From Desulfobacterales bacterium HSG17 (lineage in GTDB: Bacteria; Desulfobacterota; Desulfobacteria; Desulfobacterales; Desulfococcaceae), in contig JAUCGD010000195.1 in NCBI GenBank assembly GCA_030377945.1, positions 1 to 6,238 of the forward strand: a DNA stretch of 6,238 nt. The letters run 5' to 3'. Positions within the stretch are counted from its first letter, which is position 1, and each line of letters opens with the position of its first letter. The notes below the pieces were generated by a model, which was given only the letters and a program-made list of their open reading frames with translations, made no database searches and had not been told where the DNA came from. The position numbers and the translations under genes are program-made. Below are positions 1 through 6,073 of the stretch, piece after piece.

Positions 1-1656
1 GGCCGTTGCCACTCCCTTACCCTCTATGTTTTGAAGTTCATCTTTTGTCAACTTTCCAGCCTGTTCCCCGCTTATCTCTGCATCTTTCAATTTTACATAC
101 TTAAATTCAATAAGAATATCCAGGATTTCAAACTGCCGCATATCAGGCCGGATTATCATGGTCAAATCTGCATATCTCCGGTCAAGTTCGCTTTCAGAAT
201 CCATGATATATAAAATATCATTGTACAGCAGGGTTAAAAATGCGGTTTTAACAGTCAGTTCATTAGCCCATATATAATCCCTGTTACTGAAAACCTTGAA
301 ATAATACTGCTCAATAAAATCACATAAGGGCTGCATTTTTCCGTCTTCATATAATTTTTTTGCCGCATTTTTTCCATGATCTCTTATTGCCGGTTCTGGT
401 AAAAGCATCTGACAGATTTTATCTGCATAAAATCCCTGGATTGCCAGGTTGGGAATCTTTAGCCTTATTTCCCCCTTTTTTGTTCGTTCCAAAACAGTCA
501 GAACCCCGAAATAATAAAGAAAAGCTTTCATAAAATCATTATTTTTGCTGTTATCTTTTAGCATTTCACTGATCCCAAAACGGCTTGTAAGTTTTGGGAT
601 GTCAATACTGCGGTTTTCCCTGAGCAGTTCAAGAAGCATTTGCCTTCCTGCTGGAATCTTAGCAATATATTCAAGTTTTGCATCATCTGTGGCAAGGTTG
701 GAATCAAGCATTTCATCAGGGTATTCGCAGTCTTCGTATAAATAATCCATAAAATAAAGTGACAATGTTGGATTATATATGAATTGAAGGGCTTTATGTG
801 CAAATTTATAGCCGTTATAGTATGTTTTCATTAAACCTGCGGCTTCATATATTTTTTCTTTATCCAAGCCGCATTCTTCAGCAATTGATTTAAGAGCTTT
901 TTTAATTTCTTCTTCTGTGAAACCGCAAATATCATTGAACTGAGCTCTGGTATAGATATTTTTTGCTATATTATACCCGCTTGTAATATCGCTCATGACC
1001 ACAGGGGAAACACCTGTTATAAAAATTCGGTCAAATATTGATTCCGAAGCTGATGATTTAACAGCTTTGAAAAGAGTTCTTAGCGGCCCTTCTTCATAAA
1101 CCAGTGCTCCATACAATTCCTGTTTGGTCCGGCGCACACCCATCATAACCTGGTTGGCAAAATTGTCGTATTCGTCTATGAGCAGGTAAATAGGATAATC
1201 AGTCATTCGGATTGACGAAATCAGGGAATCAATGGAAACCAAGGCATCGTCAGGGTTAATATCAATGCCTTTAAGATTATAGTCTTCGTAGTATTTTATA
1301 AATCCTTTTATTCGGGAATTTATATGGTTGTATAATCCTTTTTTTATGTCCTTAACACTCCCGGAAGAATCAATACATGAAAAATCCCATCTTAAAATAA
1401 AATAGCTGTTTCGCAGTTCAGTGGGATTTTTCCCGATTTTCAGATTTCCGAACATGCCTTCAAATTCATGTTTCTTAGCAGCATCATAATAATTTGCCAG
1501 CATGGAAAGTAAAAGGCTTTTTCCAAAGCGCCTGGGTCTGAGAAACAAAAGATATTTCCCTTTTTCCAGCAGGGGAATTTTGTCTGTCCGGTCGCAGTAA
1601 AAATAATTTTTCATGGTGATTTCTCTAAAATCACATATGCCGTATGGGAATTTCAT
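1..1656 (-). CDS. AAA-ATPase-like / PD-(D/E)XK nuclease family protein, 3' end beyond the window
   Basis: My translation of the minus strand from the ATG at 1656-1654 is open for 552 codons to the window edge with no stop. The start MKFPYGICDF followed by YFYCDRTDKI is the usual opening of the family (Pfam AAA-ATPase_like, PF09820). A P-loop-like RPRRFGKS lies at residues 40-47, a Walker B strand YLLIDEYDNF at 157-166, a sensor-like IFITGV at 211-216 and YYNGYKF at 279-285. The C-terminal part matches PDDEXK_9 (PF08011), with candidate metal ligands Asp497 (RRYADLTM) and Glu517/Lys519 (IEFKY). The first Gly of a standard P-loop is absent, as is usual in this family. By comparison with the neighbouring paralogue, roughly 35-40 C-terminal residues are missing beyond position 1. 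An AAGGA at 1662-1666, 5 nt from the ATG, supports the start; Met15 is a weaker alternative. The biological role of the family is unproven; ATP-dependent nucleic-acid cleavage is inferred. Confidence 0.9.
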   Translation of the reverse strand, partial: MKFPYGICDFREITMKNYFYCDRTDKIPLLEKGKYLLFLRPRRFGKSLLLSMLANYYDAAKKHEFEGMFGNLKIGKNPTELRNSYFILRWDFSCIDSSGSVKDIKKGLYNHINSRIKGFIKYYEDYNLKGIDINPDDALVSIDSLISSIRMTDYPIYLLIDEYDNFANQVMMGVRRTKQELYGALVYEEGPLRTLFKAVKSSASESIFDRIFITGVSPVVMSDITSGYNIAKNIYTRAQFNDICGFTEEEIKKALKSIAEECGLDKEKIYEAAGLMKTYYNGYKFAHKALQFIYNPTLSLYFMDYLYEDCEYPDEMLDSNLATDDAKLEYIAKIPAGRQMLLELLRENRSIDIPKLTSRFGISEMLKDNSKNNDFMKAFLYYFGVLTVLERTKKGEIRLKIPNLAIQGFYADKICQMLLPEPAIRDHGKNAAKKLYEDGKMQPLCDFIEQYYFKVFSNRDYIWANELTVKTAFLTLLYNDILYIMDSESELDRRYADLTMIIRPDMRQFEILDILIEFKYVKLKDAEISGEQAGKLTKDELQNIEGKGVATA

Positions 1657-1661
1657 GGTTT

Positions 1662-1666
1662 TCCTT
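1662..1666 (-). promoter_or_regulatory. Ribosome binding site of the leftmost ATPase-nuclease gene
   Basis: The minus strand reads AAGGA followed by 5 nt and then the ATG at 1656. The second in-frame ATG (Met15) has only a weak purine stretch before it, so this site decides the start. It lies about 6 nt downstream of the last arm of the inverted-repeat cluster at 1673-1725. Confidence 0.6.
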
Positions 1667-1672
1667 AAATAT

Positions 1673-1710
1673 CGTAACGCACTGTAATTTAAATTTATTG
1701 GTGCGTTACG
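1673..1710. repeat. Inverted repeat, perfect 10-bp arms, in the 5' leader of the leftmost gene
   Basis: CGTAACGCAC at 1673-1682 is the exact reverse complement of GTGCGTTACG at 1701-1710, with an 18-nt AT-rich loop that itself contains the palindrome AATTTAAATT (1686-1695). In the minus-strand transcript the hairpin would end 16 nt before the ATG of the leftmost gene, immediately upstream of its ribosome binding site. Its 1701-1710 arm is shared with the palindrome at 1700-1725, so the two hairpins cannot form together. No uridine run follows on the transcribed strand, so it is not a typical terminator. Confidence 0.7.
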
Positions 1711-1725
1711 CTGCGCTAACGCACC
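1700..1725. repeat. Compact palindrome (9-bp stem, 8-nt loop), REP-like
   Basis: GGTGCGTTA at 1700-1708 pairs perfectly with TAACGCACC at 1717-1725 around the loop CGCTGCGC. It is markedly more GC-rich than the flanking bases. It lies in the 93-nt gap between the two ATPase-nuclease genes. From memory, similar GGTGCGTTA...TAACGCACC elements recur as intergenic repeats in several unrelated bacterial genomes, so a dispersed REP/MITE-like element is the likeliest identity. That could not be checked here and only one copy of the full palindrome is in the window. Confidence 0.75.
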
Positions 1726-1749
1726 CTGCATATTTATTTTCGATAATGT

Positions 1750-3495
1750 CTAATTATGGCAGACGAGTTTTGAAGACACATCAAACACCCTGAAACCCTG
1801 ATTCCCAAAACAATAAATCACATGCAGGGAAACACGGGCTTCAGGGTATTCCAGTTTCAACCCTTTGGCATATCCTTCAATCTGGGCAGTATCTTGTTCC
1901 TGTAACTTAAAATCTTTAATTGAAGTTTTGAATTTTTTAAATTCTGCATTGGAATAATATTTAAATTCAATGACCATGCGCAGATCAGCGAATTTTTCAT
2001 GGAATTTACCTGCAAACTCCAGGTCAGTCCTGCCCTGGGGATAGGATCGTTCTACATTCCAGGTGAACCAGCGGGAAAGAAACCGGCTGCACAGTTCAAA
2101 AAAGGTGGTGCGGTAAAAATTTTCATTAACCTTTTGGAATATGGCTTCAGGCAGCTGGGAAATATAGAGATCCCAGTAATCTGAAAACAATTTGTGCAGA
2201 TCAGGATTATTAACAAAACCCTGCATCATGTCAGCGTATTTTGTGGAAACGTCAATCCTGTGAATTTCATTAAAATATTCAATAAAAATCTGGCGCATGT
2301 TCAGGTTGGGAAGTTTGAGATGAAAGTCATCATGACGGGTCAGCATTCCAAGGTAAAAAAATGAAATCGGGAAAAAACTTTTTTCAAAAAATCGGTGCAT
2401 GTCAAACTTTTGTACCAGGAATCTGTCATCATAGGAGATTTTGTTGTTAATAGCTAACTGGTCAACAAATTCTTCAGTATATTGAGGTTCGGAACCTGTA
2501 AGGCGGCGAACCCATGAAATATCCGTTCTCAGGTTCATGTCTGTCAGGTGTTTGGGGATCTCCTTGTAACGGGTAAAATCATTTAAAAAATACATTAAAA
2601 TAGTAGAGTTGTAAACTGCTTCTCCATTAGGATTTACAAAACGATAACCATTATAATGATTTTTTATAAGGGAATTTACCTGGGGTCTGGTTGCAGGGGA
2701 TATTTCATAGTCTCTGTATATTTCATCTAACAGACAATCTGTTTCAGCCTGGGTAAATCCAAGCATGTTTTCAAATTCAGGGTCAAGTGTGATAAAAGAA
2801 GCTATATTAAATCCTGAAGCCAGATCATCCATAGTAATGGGTAAAACTCCGGTAATAAAAACATTGGCAATATCCCCGGTTTTACGTCCCTCTTTCATGG
2901 TTTTGAAAAAGGTTTTTAAGAAGCTGTTATCTGCTGTGAGTTCACGGTATAAATGGTCTTTATGGGATACAATTAACTGGTTTGCAAAATTATCGTATTC
3001 ATCAATAATAATATACAGGGGAGGCAGGCTGTTTTTTGAAATAAAATCCAGAATTGATTTCAAGTTCTCAGTAGAACTTTGCTCCATGTTGATTTTTACT
3101 TTATTCTTGAACCATTTTTTTGACAATCCTGTCATGGTTCTCATTCGCAGATTGCAGGTATGATCAAAACTGCTTTCAATTTCTTCAATTGTGCCTGTTG
3201 GTCTTACTACTGAAAAATCCATGTGAAGCACAAAAAAGGAATTTCTGAGCGGAGTCGGGTTTTGACCAATATATGTATGACCGAAAAGTCTGTCAAAATC
3301 CTTTTTCTGATTTATATTATAATAACATTCCAAAATCCTGCACCACAGGGATTTTCCAAATCTGCGGGGGCGCATAAAAACTGCATTATCAACCAGTTCC
3401 AGTTTTTCTATGTATTTTGTTTTATCAACAAAATAACCGTTTTTGCTGACAATTTCCTCATAGTTGGCATTGGCGTATAATATGCGTTTTTTCAT
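1750..3495 (-). CDS. AAA-ATPase-like / PD-(D/E)XK nuclease family protein (complete)
   Basis: This 581-residue protein is the full-length paralogue of the gene to its left. The order is: an N-terminal YEEIVSKNGYFVDKT segment (12-26), RPRRFGKSL at 42-50 (P-loop-like), YIIIDEYDNFANQ at 161-173 (Walker B), VFITGV at 212-217 (sensor-like), and YNGYRF at 281-286, all typical of AAA-ATPase_like (PF09820). The C-terminal third carries the PDDEXK_9 nuclease signature: GRTDLEF with Asp491, then Glu510 and Lys512 in VIEFKYY, followed by the conserved QIEGYAKGL helix at 538-546. No signal peptide or membrane segment is seen, so it is cytoplasmic. All recognisable active-site residues are present. An AAAAGGGGG ribosome binding site (3500-3508) precedes the ATG by 4 nt. 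The gene starts 18 nt after the NYN gene stops, which suggests co-transcription. Substrate and role are unknown; the family is often multicopy in a genome. Confidence 0.93.
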   Translation of the reverse strand: MKKRILYANANYEEIVSKNGYFVDKTKYIEKLELVDNAVFMRPRRFGKSLWCRILECYYNINQKKDFDRLFGHTYIGQNPTPLRNSFFVLHMDFSVVRPTGTIEEIESSFDHTCNLRMRTMTGLSKKWFKNKVKINMEQSSTENLKSILDFISKNSLPPLYIIIDEYDNFANQLIVSHKDHLYRELTADNSFLKTFFKTMKEGRKTGDIANVFITGVLPITMDDLASGFNIASFITLDPEFENMLGFTQAETDCLLDEIYRDYEISPATRPQVNSLIKNHYNGYRFVNPNGEAVYNSTILMYFLNDFTRYKEIPKHLTDMNLRTDISWVRRLTGSEPQYTEEFVDQLAINNKISYDDRFLVQKFDMHRFFEKSFFPISFFYLGMLTRHDDFHLKLPNLNMRQIFIEYFNEIHRIDVSTKYADMMQGFVNNPDLHKLFSDYWDLYISQLPEAIFQKVNENFYRTTFFELCSRFLSRWFTWNVERSYPQGRTDLEFAGKFHEKFADLRMVIEFKYYSNAEFKKFKTSIKDFKLQEQDTAQIEGYAKGLKLEYPEARVSLHVIYCFGNQGFRVFDVSSKLVCHN

Positions 3496-3499
3496 TTTG

Positions 3500-3508
3500 C
3501 CCCCTTTT
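3500..3508 (-). promoter_or_regulatory. Strong ribosome binding site of the complete ATPase-nuclease gene
   Basis: The minus strand reads AAAAGGGGG, then 4 nt, then the ATG at 3495. It sits in the 18-nt gap behind the NYN gene stop codon, leaving no room for a separate full promoter there. This favours read-through transcription from the NYN gene. Confidence 0.6.
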
Positions 3509-3513
3509 AATTG

Positions 3514-4335
3514 TTAAGACAATTTACTCACCAGGGTAAGGTCTTCAGCCTGTAACTGGCCTTCATGTCTTTCGGATTTTATCAGGGTAAATTCAAATAT
3601 ATGCCCCCTGCTTGGCAGATCATGGAGAATTGAAGGGGAGGACATAAGGTATTCAGAATTAAAATAAGCGGTTTTATATGGAGAGTCAGGATCCCGTGGA
3701 TCTGTAATCCATAAAGGCCCGAAATAATCCAGGTATCTCAAATATCCGAATCCTTCTTCATGTTTATAATAATAACAAATCCCTCTGACCCTTGACCCTA
3801 TTGTCCCCCAGGGCATTGAATCTTTTATGTTTAAAAGATTCGGGATCAGGTAACCTGAGATAAAAATATCCGTTTCCTTGCGAAGTTCCAGAGAGACATT
3901 ATCAAATGCAATAACTTCCACCCTGCATCCTTTATTTTGCAGGGCACGGATAACCTGGGTAAAATCTCCGTCTCCTGTTATGAGAATTACCCTGTCAAGA
4001 TTTTCTGATTGCAACAGGGCATCAACAGCCATATCAAGGTCTGCATTGGCTTTTCCAAAGCGGTTACCTGCTTCATCCTGATACCATTTAACCTCTTTTT
4101 CAACCAGTTTATATCCCAGACTTCTTATCCTTGAAAAAAAATTTCGTATTTTTTCCCTGTATTTTTCATCATGCTGTGATCTTTGCCTGTCAAATCCCAT
4201 ATATGCGTTAAGTCTCATTGGTTCTGAGCCGTCACGGCATACGAATTTTCTAAGCACATCATACTGCATTCCAAATCCACCGTTTCTATTTATATTTTCA
4301 ACATCAACGTAAATACCAACTTTTTTTTCTGACAT
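3514..4335 (-). CDS. NYN-domain (PIN-like) nuclease fused to a cold-shock-like OB-fold domain
   Basis: The protein has 273 residues from the ATG at 4335. Residues ~6-150 are an NYN/LabA-DUF88-type domain (PF01936). VGIYVDVEN (6-14) holds Asp11 and Asn14, KANADLDMAVD (95-105) holds Asp99, Asp101 and Asp105, and ITGDGDF (119-125) holds Asp122 and Asp124. These match the acidic metal-binding site of the family, so it is probably a metal-dependent RNase. Residues ~185-269 read as a diverged cold-shock domain: GICYYYKHEEGFGYLRYLD (185-203) parallels the GxVxxFxxxxGFGFI strand pair with RNP1, and HIFEF plus EGQLQAEDLTLV (245-269) parallels the closing VEFEV and GPQAxNV strands. The loop between is longer than in CspA, and the RNP2-like strand reads TAYFNSEYL. 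The fold is an inference from pattern. A TTG at 4416 would add 27 residues but lies inside the thioesterase gene without a ribosome binding site, whereas AAGGA precedes this ATG. It shares the strand with, and is followed closely by, an ATPase-nuclease gene. Confidence 0.88.
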   Translation of the reverse strand: MSEKKVGIYVDVENINRNGGFGMQYDVLRKFVCRDGSEPMRLNAYMGFDRQRSQHDEKYREKIRNFFSRIRSLGYKLVEKEVKWYQDEAGNRFGKANADLDMAVDALLQSENLDRVILITGDGDFTQVIRALQNKGCRVEVIAFDNVSLELRKETDIFISGYLIPNLLNIKDSMPWGTIGSRVRGICYYYKHEEGFGYLRYLDYFGPLWITDPRDPDSPYKTAYFNSEYLMSSPSILHDLPSRGHIFEFTLIKSERHEGQLQAEDLTLVSKLS

Positions 4336-4345
4336 GCTGCTTATA

Positions 4346-4350
4346 TCCTT
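4346..4350 (-). promoter_or_regulatory. Ribosome binding site fixing the NYN gene start at 4335
   Basis: AAGGA on the minus strand lies 10 nt before the ATG at 4335, in the 34-nt gap behind the thioesterase stop codon. The spacing is slightly long but workable. The upstream TTG at 4416 has no comparable purine run, so this site favours the shorter product, which begins five residues before the NYN domain. Confidence 0.55.
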
Positions 4351-4369
4351 GTTTTTAATATTATTTTTT

Positions 4370-4801
4370 TTATTTGGAAGGAAAAAATATTTCTTTAAAA
4401 TTCTCAGGTATTTCAATTACTTTATTTTTTAGATGATGATAAAAAACTATGCCTGTTTTTGCACGCGCAATCTCAGCACCGTTTTTTTTGTTTACAAGTT
4501 TATATAACAGATCAAATCCATATTTATTGGGATCATCAGGAGTCATAAATATCTCCAGAACATCCCCGTAATAGCCTTGGGATTTATACATTAGTGCGGC
4601 ATCTGCAATAAGCAGCCCTTTTCCATTTTCATCTATTTCACTTAAACCAAGGTTTTTAAAAATCATCAACCTGGCTTCATGTATCAGTGTGAGCACAGAA
4701 TCATTGCCAAGATGATTTCCATAGTTTATATCACTGATTCGGATAGTTATTTCAGTTGAATAATTAAATTTTTCAGGTAATTCCAGTTTAATGCGAGCCA
4801 T
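4370..4801 (-). CDS. Acyl-CoA/acyl-ACP thioesterase, 4HBT hotdog family
   Basis: The 143-residue length is typical of a single hotdog-fold thioesterase. The signature IRISDINYGNHLGND (20-34) followed by HEARLMIF (41-48) matches the 4HBT active-site loop and central helix, with Asp24 as the likely catalytic acid; the GNHLGN version belongs to a known subfamily instead of the GHVNN form. The later strands GDVLEIFM (79-86) and ARAKTGIVFY (112-121) also fit. It would hydrolyse an acyl thioester in the cytoplasm; chain preference cannot be inferred. The gene starts 2 nt after the radical SAM stop codon, so the two are very probably translated together and may act on the same acyl-derived product. 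It could instead be a general housekeeping thioesterase placed here by chance. Confidence 0.88.
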   Translation of the reverse strand: MARIKLELPEKFNYSTEITIRISDINYGNHLGNDSVLTLIHEARLMIFKNLGLSEIDENGKGLLIADAALMYKSQGYYGDVLEIFMTPDDPNKYGFDLLYKLVNKKNGAEIARAKTGIVFYHHLKNKVIEIPENFKEIFFPSK

Positions 4802-4803
4802 TT

Positions 4804-6072
4804 TTATTGTCCTTGTAATTTTTTACCAAAAGCGCGGGAAGCAAGTCCCCTGGTTCTTGGCTGATATATTCCGTCTTGTTTTTCTTTTTCCATTACCTGT
4901 CTTAGCAGTTTAAACATTTTAAATTCCTGGGATTCATCCTTATAAAAGGTATCCCATGCGTATTGAAACAATTCCTGGAGTTTTTCAGGAGACATGTGCT
5001 TTGGCTGATAAACTACTTTGTCAGCAGAATAATTATTCCAGTTATGTGAAAATATTCGTTTTTCTTTTTCAAGGTCGTCAAATGCCCTGGTATGGGGAAA
5101 AGGTGTTAATACGGTAAATTCAGCAAGGTCAAGATTAATTTCAAGGAGAAAGTCTATAAGCTTTTTTATATAATCTTCCGTATGATTATCCAGACCAAGA
5201 AGTATGGTTCCTTCAACCCCTATGCCGTGATCGTGATAGCGTTTAATCCTTTCCTTTATATAATCGGAAGTATCAAATACTGCCTGATACACATACCATG
5301 CACCTGCCTGTGCAGCCAGGTCCAGGATTTCTGGATCATCTTCAATAGGATGGCTGCACCATTTTTTTTTCAGGGGAATCATTTCCCTGAAAAGGTCTTT
5401 TTCCCATTGAGCATCCTGGGCAAGAGAATTATCAACAATGAACAGGCGGTTATTGTCAATGCTCGCCATTTCCTTAATGGACTTCTCAATAGGGCGAGGT
5501 CTGAATTGTTTTCCTCCAAGATAGGCTACTGCACATGGATAACAATGAAACCGGCATCCTCTTGAAGCATGAACCAGGTCAACCATCTGCACACCTTTGT
5601 AATTGTACAGTTTCCGGTTTAAAATATCCCGGCGGGCAGTTCCCACAGATTCAATAGAAGGTCTGTTATCTATAAAATTGTAAACTTTTTGCAGATTATT
5701 GTTTTGAAAATCTTTAAATACCTGGTCCATTCGTCCTTCTGCTTCTCCAAGAAATACAGAATCTGCATGTCCCTGGGTTTCCTGTGCATGGAGCATTGTG
5801 GAAATACCGCCGAATATAACCTTGATTCCTTTTTTTCTATATATATCAGCAATTTCCCACCCGCGCATAACCTGAATGGTCAGCATCATGGATATGCCTA
5901 CAAAATCAACAGGATCGTCAAAATTAATATTTTCCAGGTTTTCGTCAATAAATTCCACTTCAACATAGTCAGGGAGAGTTGCTGCAAAAACAACAGGGCC
6001 GTGAGGAGGGAGGTGGAATTCGGTCTGGCCTTCAAGCTTGGCCCATTTTGGATATATAAGTTTGAATTTCAT
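4804..6072 (-). CDS. Cobalamin-binding-type radical SAM protein, substrate unknown
   Basis: The protein has 422 residues. Residues ~1-135 look like a B12-binding Rossmann domain: LIYPKW near the start, the PPHGPVVFAATLP segment (22-34), FIDENLENI (41-49), VGIS (58-61), FGGIST (87-92) and LGEAEG (108-113). No DxHxxG motif is present, which is usual for this class of radical SAM enzymes. The radical SAM barrel follows, with the cluster-binding CRFHCYPC (Cys173, Cys177, Cys180), a GIGVEGTILLGLDNHTEDY segment (283-301) and LTPFPHT (322-328), ending in the conserved C-terminal region YQPKHMSPEKL (355-365). The order matches class B radical SAM enzymes of the BchE/HpnR kind, which act as methylases or in ring and carbon-skeleton chemistry. 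The exact reaction cannot be assigned. It binds a [4Fe-4S] cluster and SAM, consistent with an anaerobe. It sits 1 nt after the preceding gene and 2 nt before a thioesterase. AAAGG at 6085-6089 is a possible, rather distant ribosome binding site. Confidence 0.92.
   Translation of the reverse strand: MKFKLIYPKWAKLEGQTEFHLPPHGPVVFAATLPDYVEVEFIDENLENINFDDPVDFVGISMMLTIQVMRGWEIADIYRKKGIKVIFGGISTMLHAQETQGHADSVFLGEAEGRMDQVFKDFQNNNLQKVYNFIDNRPSIESVGTARRDILNRKLYNYKGVQMVDLVHASRGCRFHCYPCAVAYLGGKQFRPRPIEKSIKEMASIDNNRLFIVDNSLAQDAQWEKDLFREMIPLKKKWCSHPIEDDPEILDLAAQAGAWYVYQAVFDTSDYIKERIKRYHDHGIGVEGTILLGLDNHTEDYIKKLIDFLLEINLDLAEFTVLTPFPHTRAFDDLEKEKRIFSHNWNNYSADKVVYQPKHMSPEKLQELFQYAWDTFYKDESQEFKMFKLLRQVMEKEKQDGIYQPRTRGLASRAFGKKLQGQ
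4810..4814 (-). promoter_or_regulatory. Thioesterase ribosome binding site inside the radical SAM gene
   Basis: AAGGA on the minus strand is read within the last codons of the radical SAM gene (stop at 4804-4806), 8 nt before the thioesterase ATG at 4801. This arrangement is typical of translational coupling, in which ribosomes finishing the upstream gene re-initiate on the next. Confidence 0.6.
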
Positions 6073-6073
6073 A

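Noticed and set aside
558..803. An 81-codon minus-strand reading frame that might suggest a frameshift in the leftmost ATPase-nuclease gene.
   Set aside because: The main frame is continuous from 1656 to 1 with all family motifs in one frame, so this is an out-of-frame shadow.
1673..1725. A Rho-independent terminator between the two ATPase-nuclease genes.
   Set aside because: The hairpins are stable, but neither strand has a continuous T-run directly after the stem; the flanks are mixed A/T. A weak or Rho-assisted role cannot be excluded.
4336..4369. A terminator or promoter in the gap between the thioesterase and NYN genes.
   Set aside because: The 34 nt are A/T-rich but hold no stem-loop and no convincing -35/-10 pair; any promoter would have to lie inside the thioesterase gene.
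4336..4416. An N-terminal extension of the NYN protein by 27 residues from a TTG at 4416.
   Set aside because: The start is TTG, has no ribosome binding site, overlaps the thioesterase gene by 47 nt and encodes a low-complexity Lys/Asn/Phe-rich stretch unlike the NYN family. The ATG at 4335 has an AAGGA upstream.
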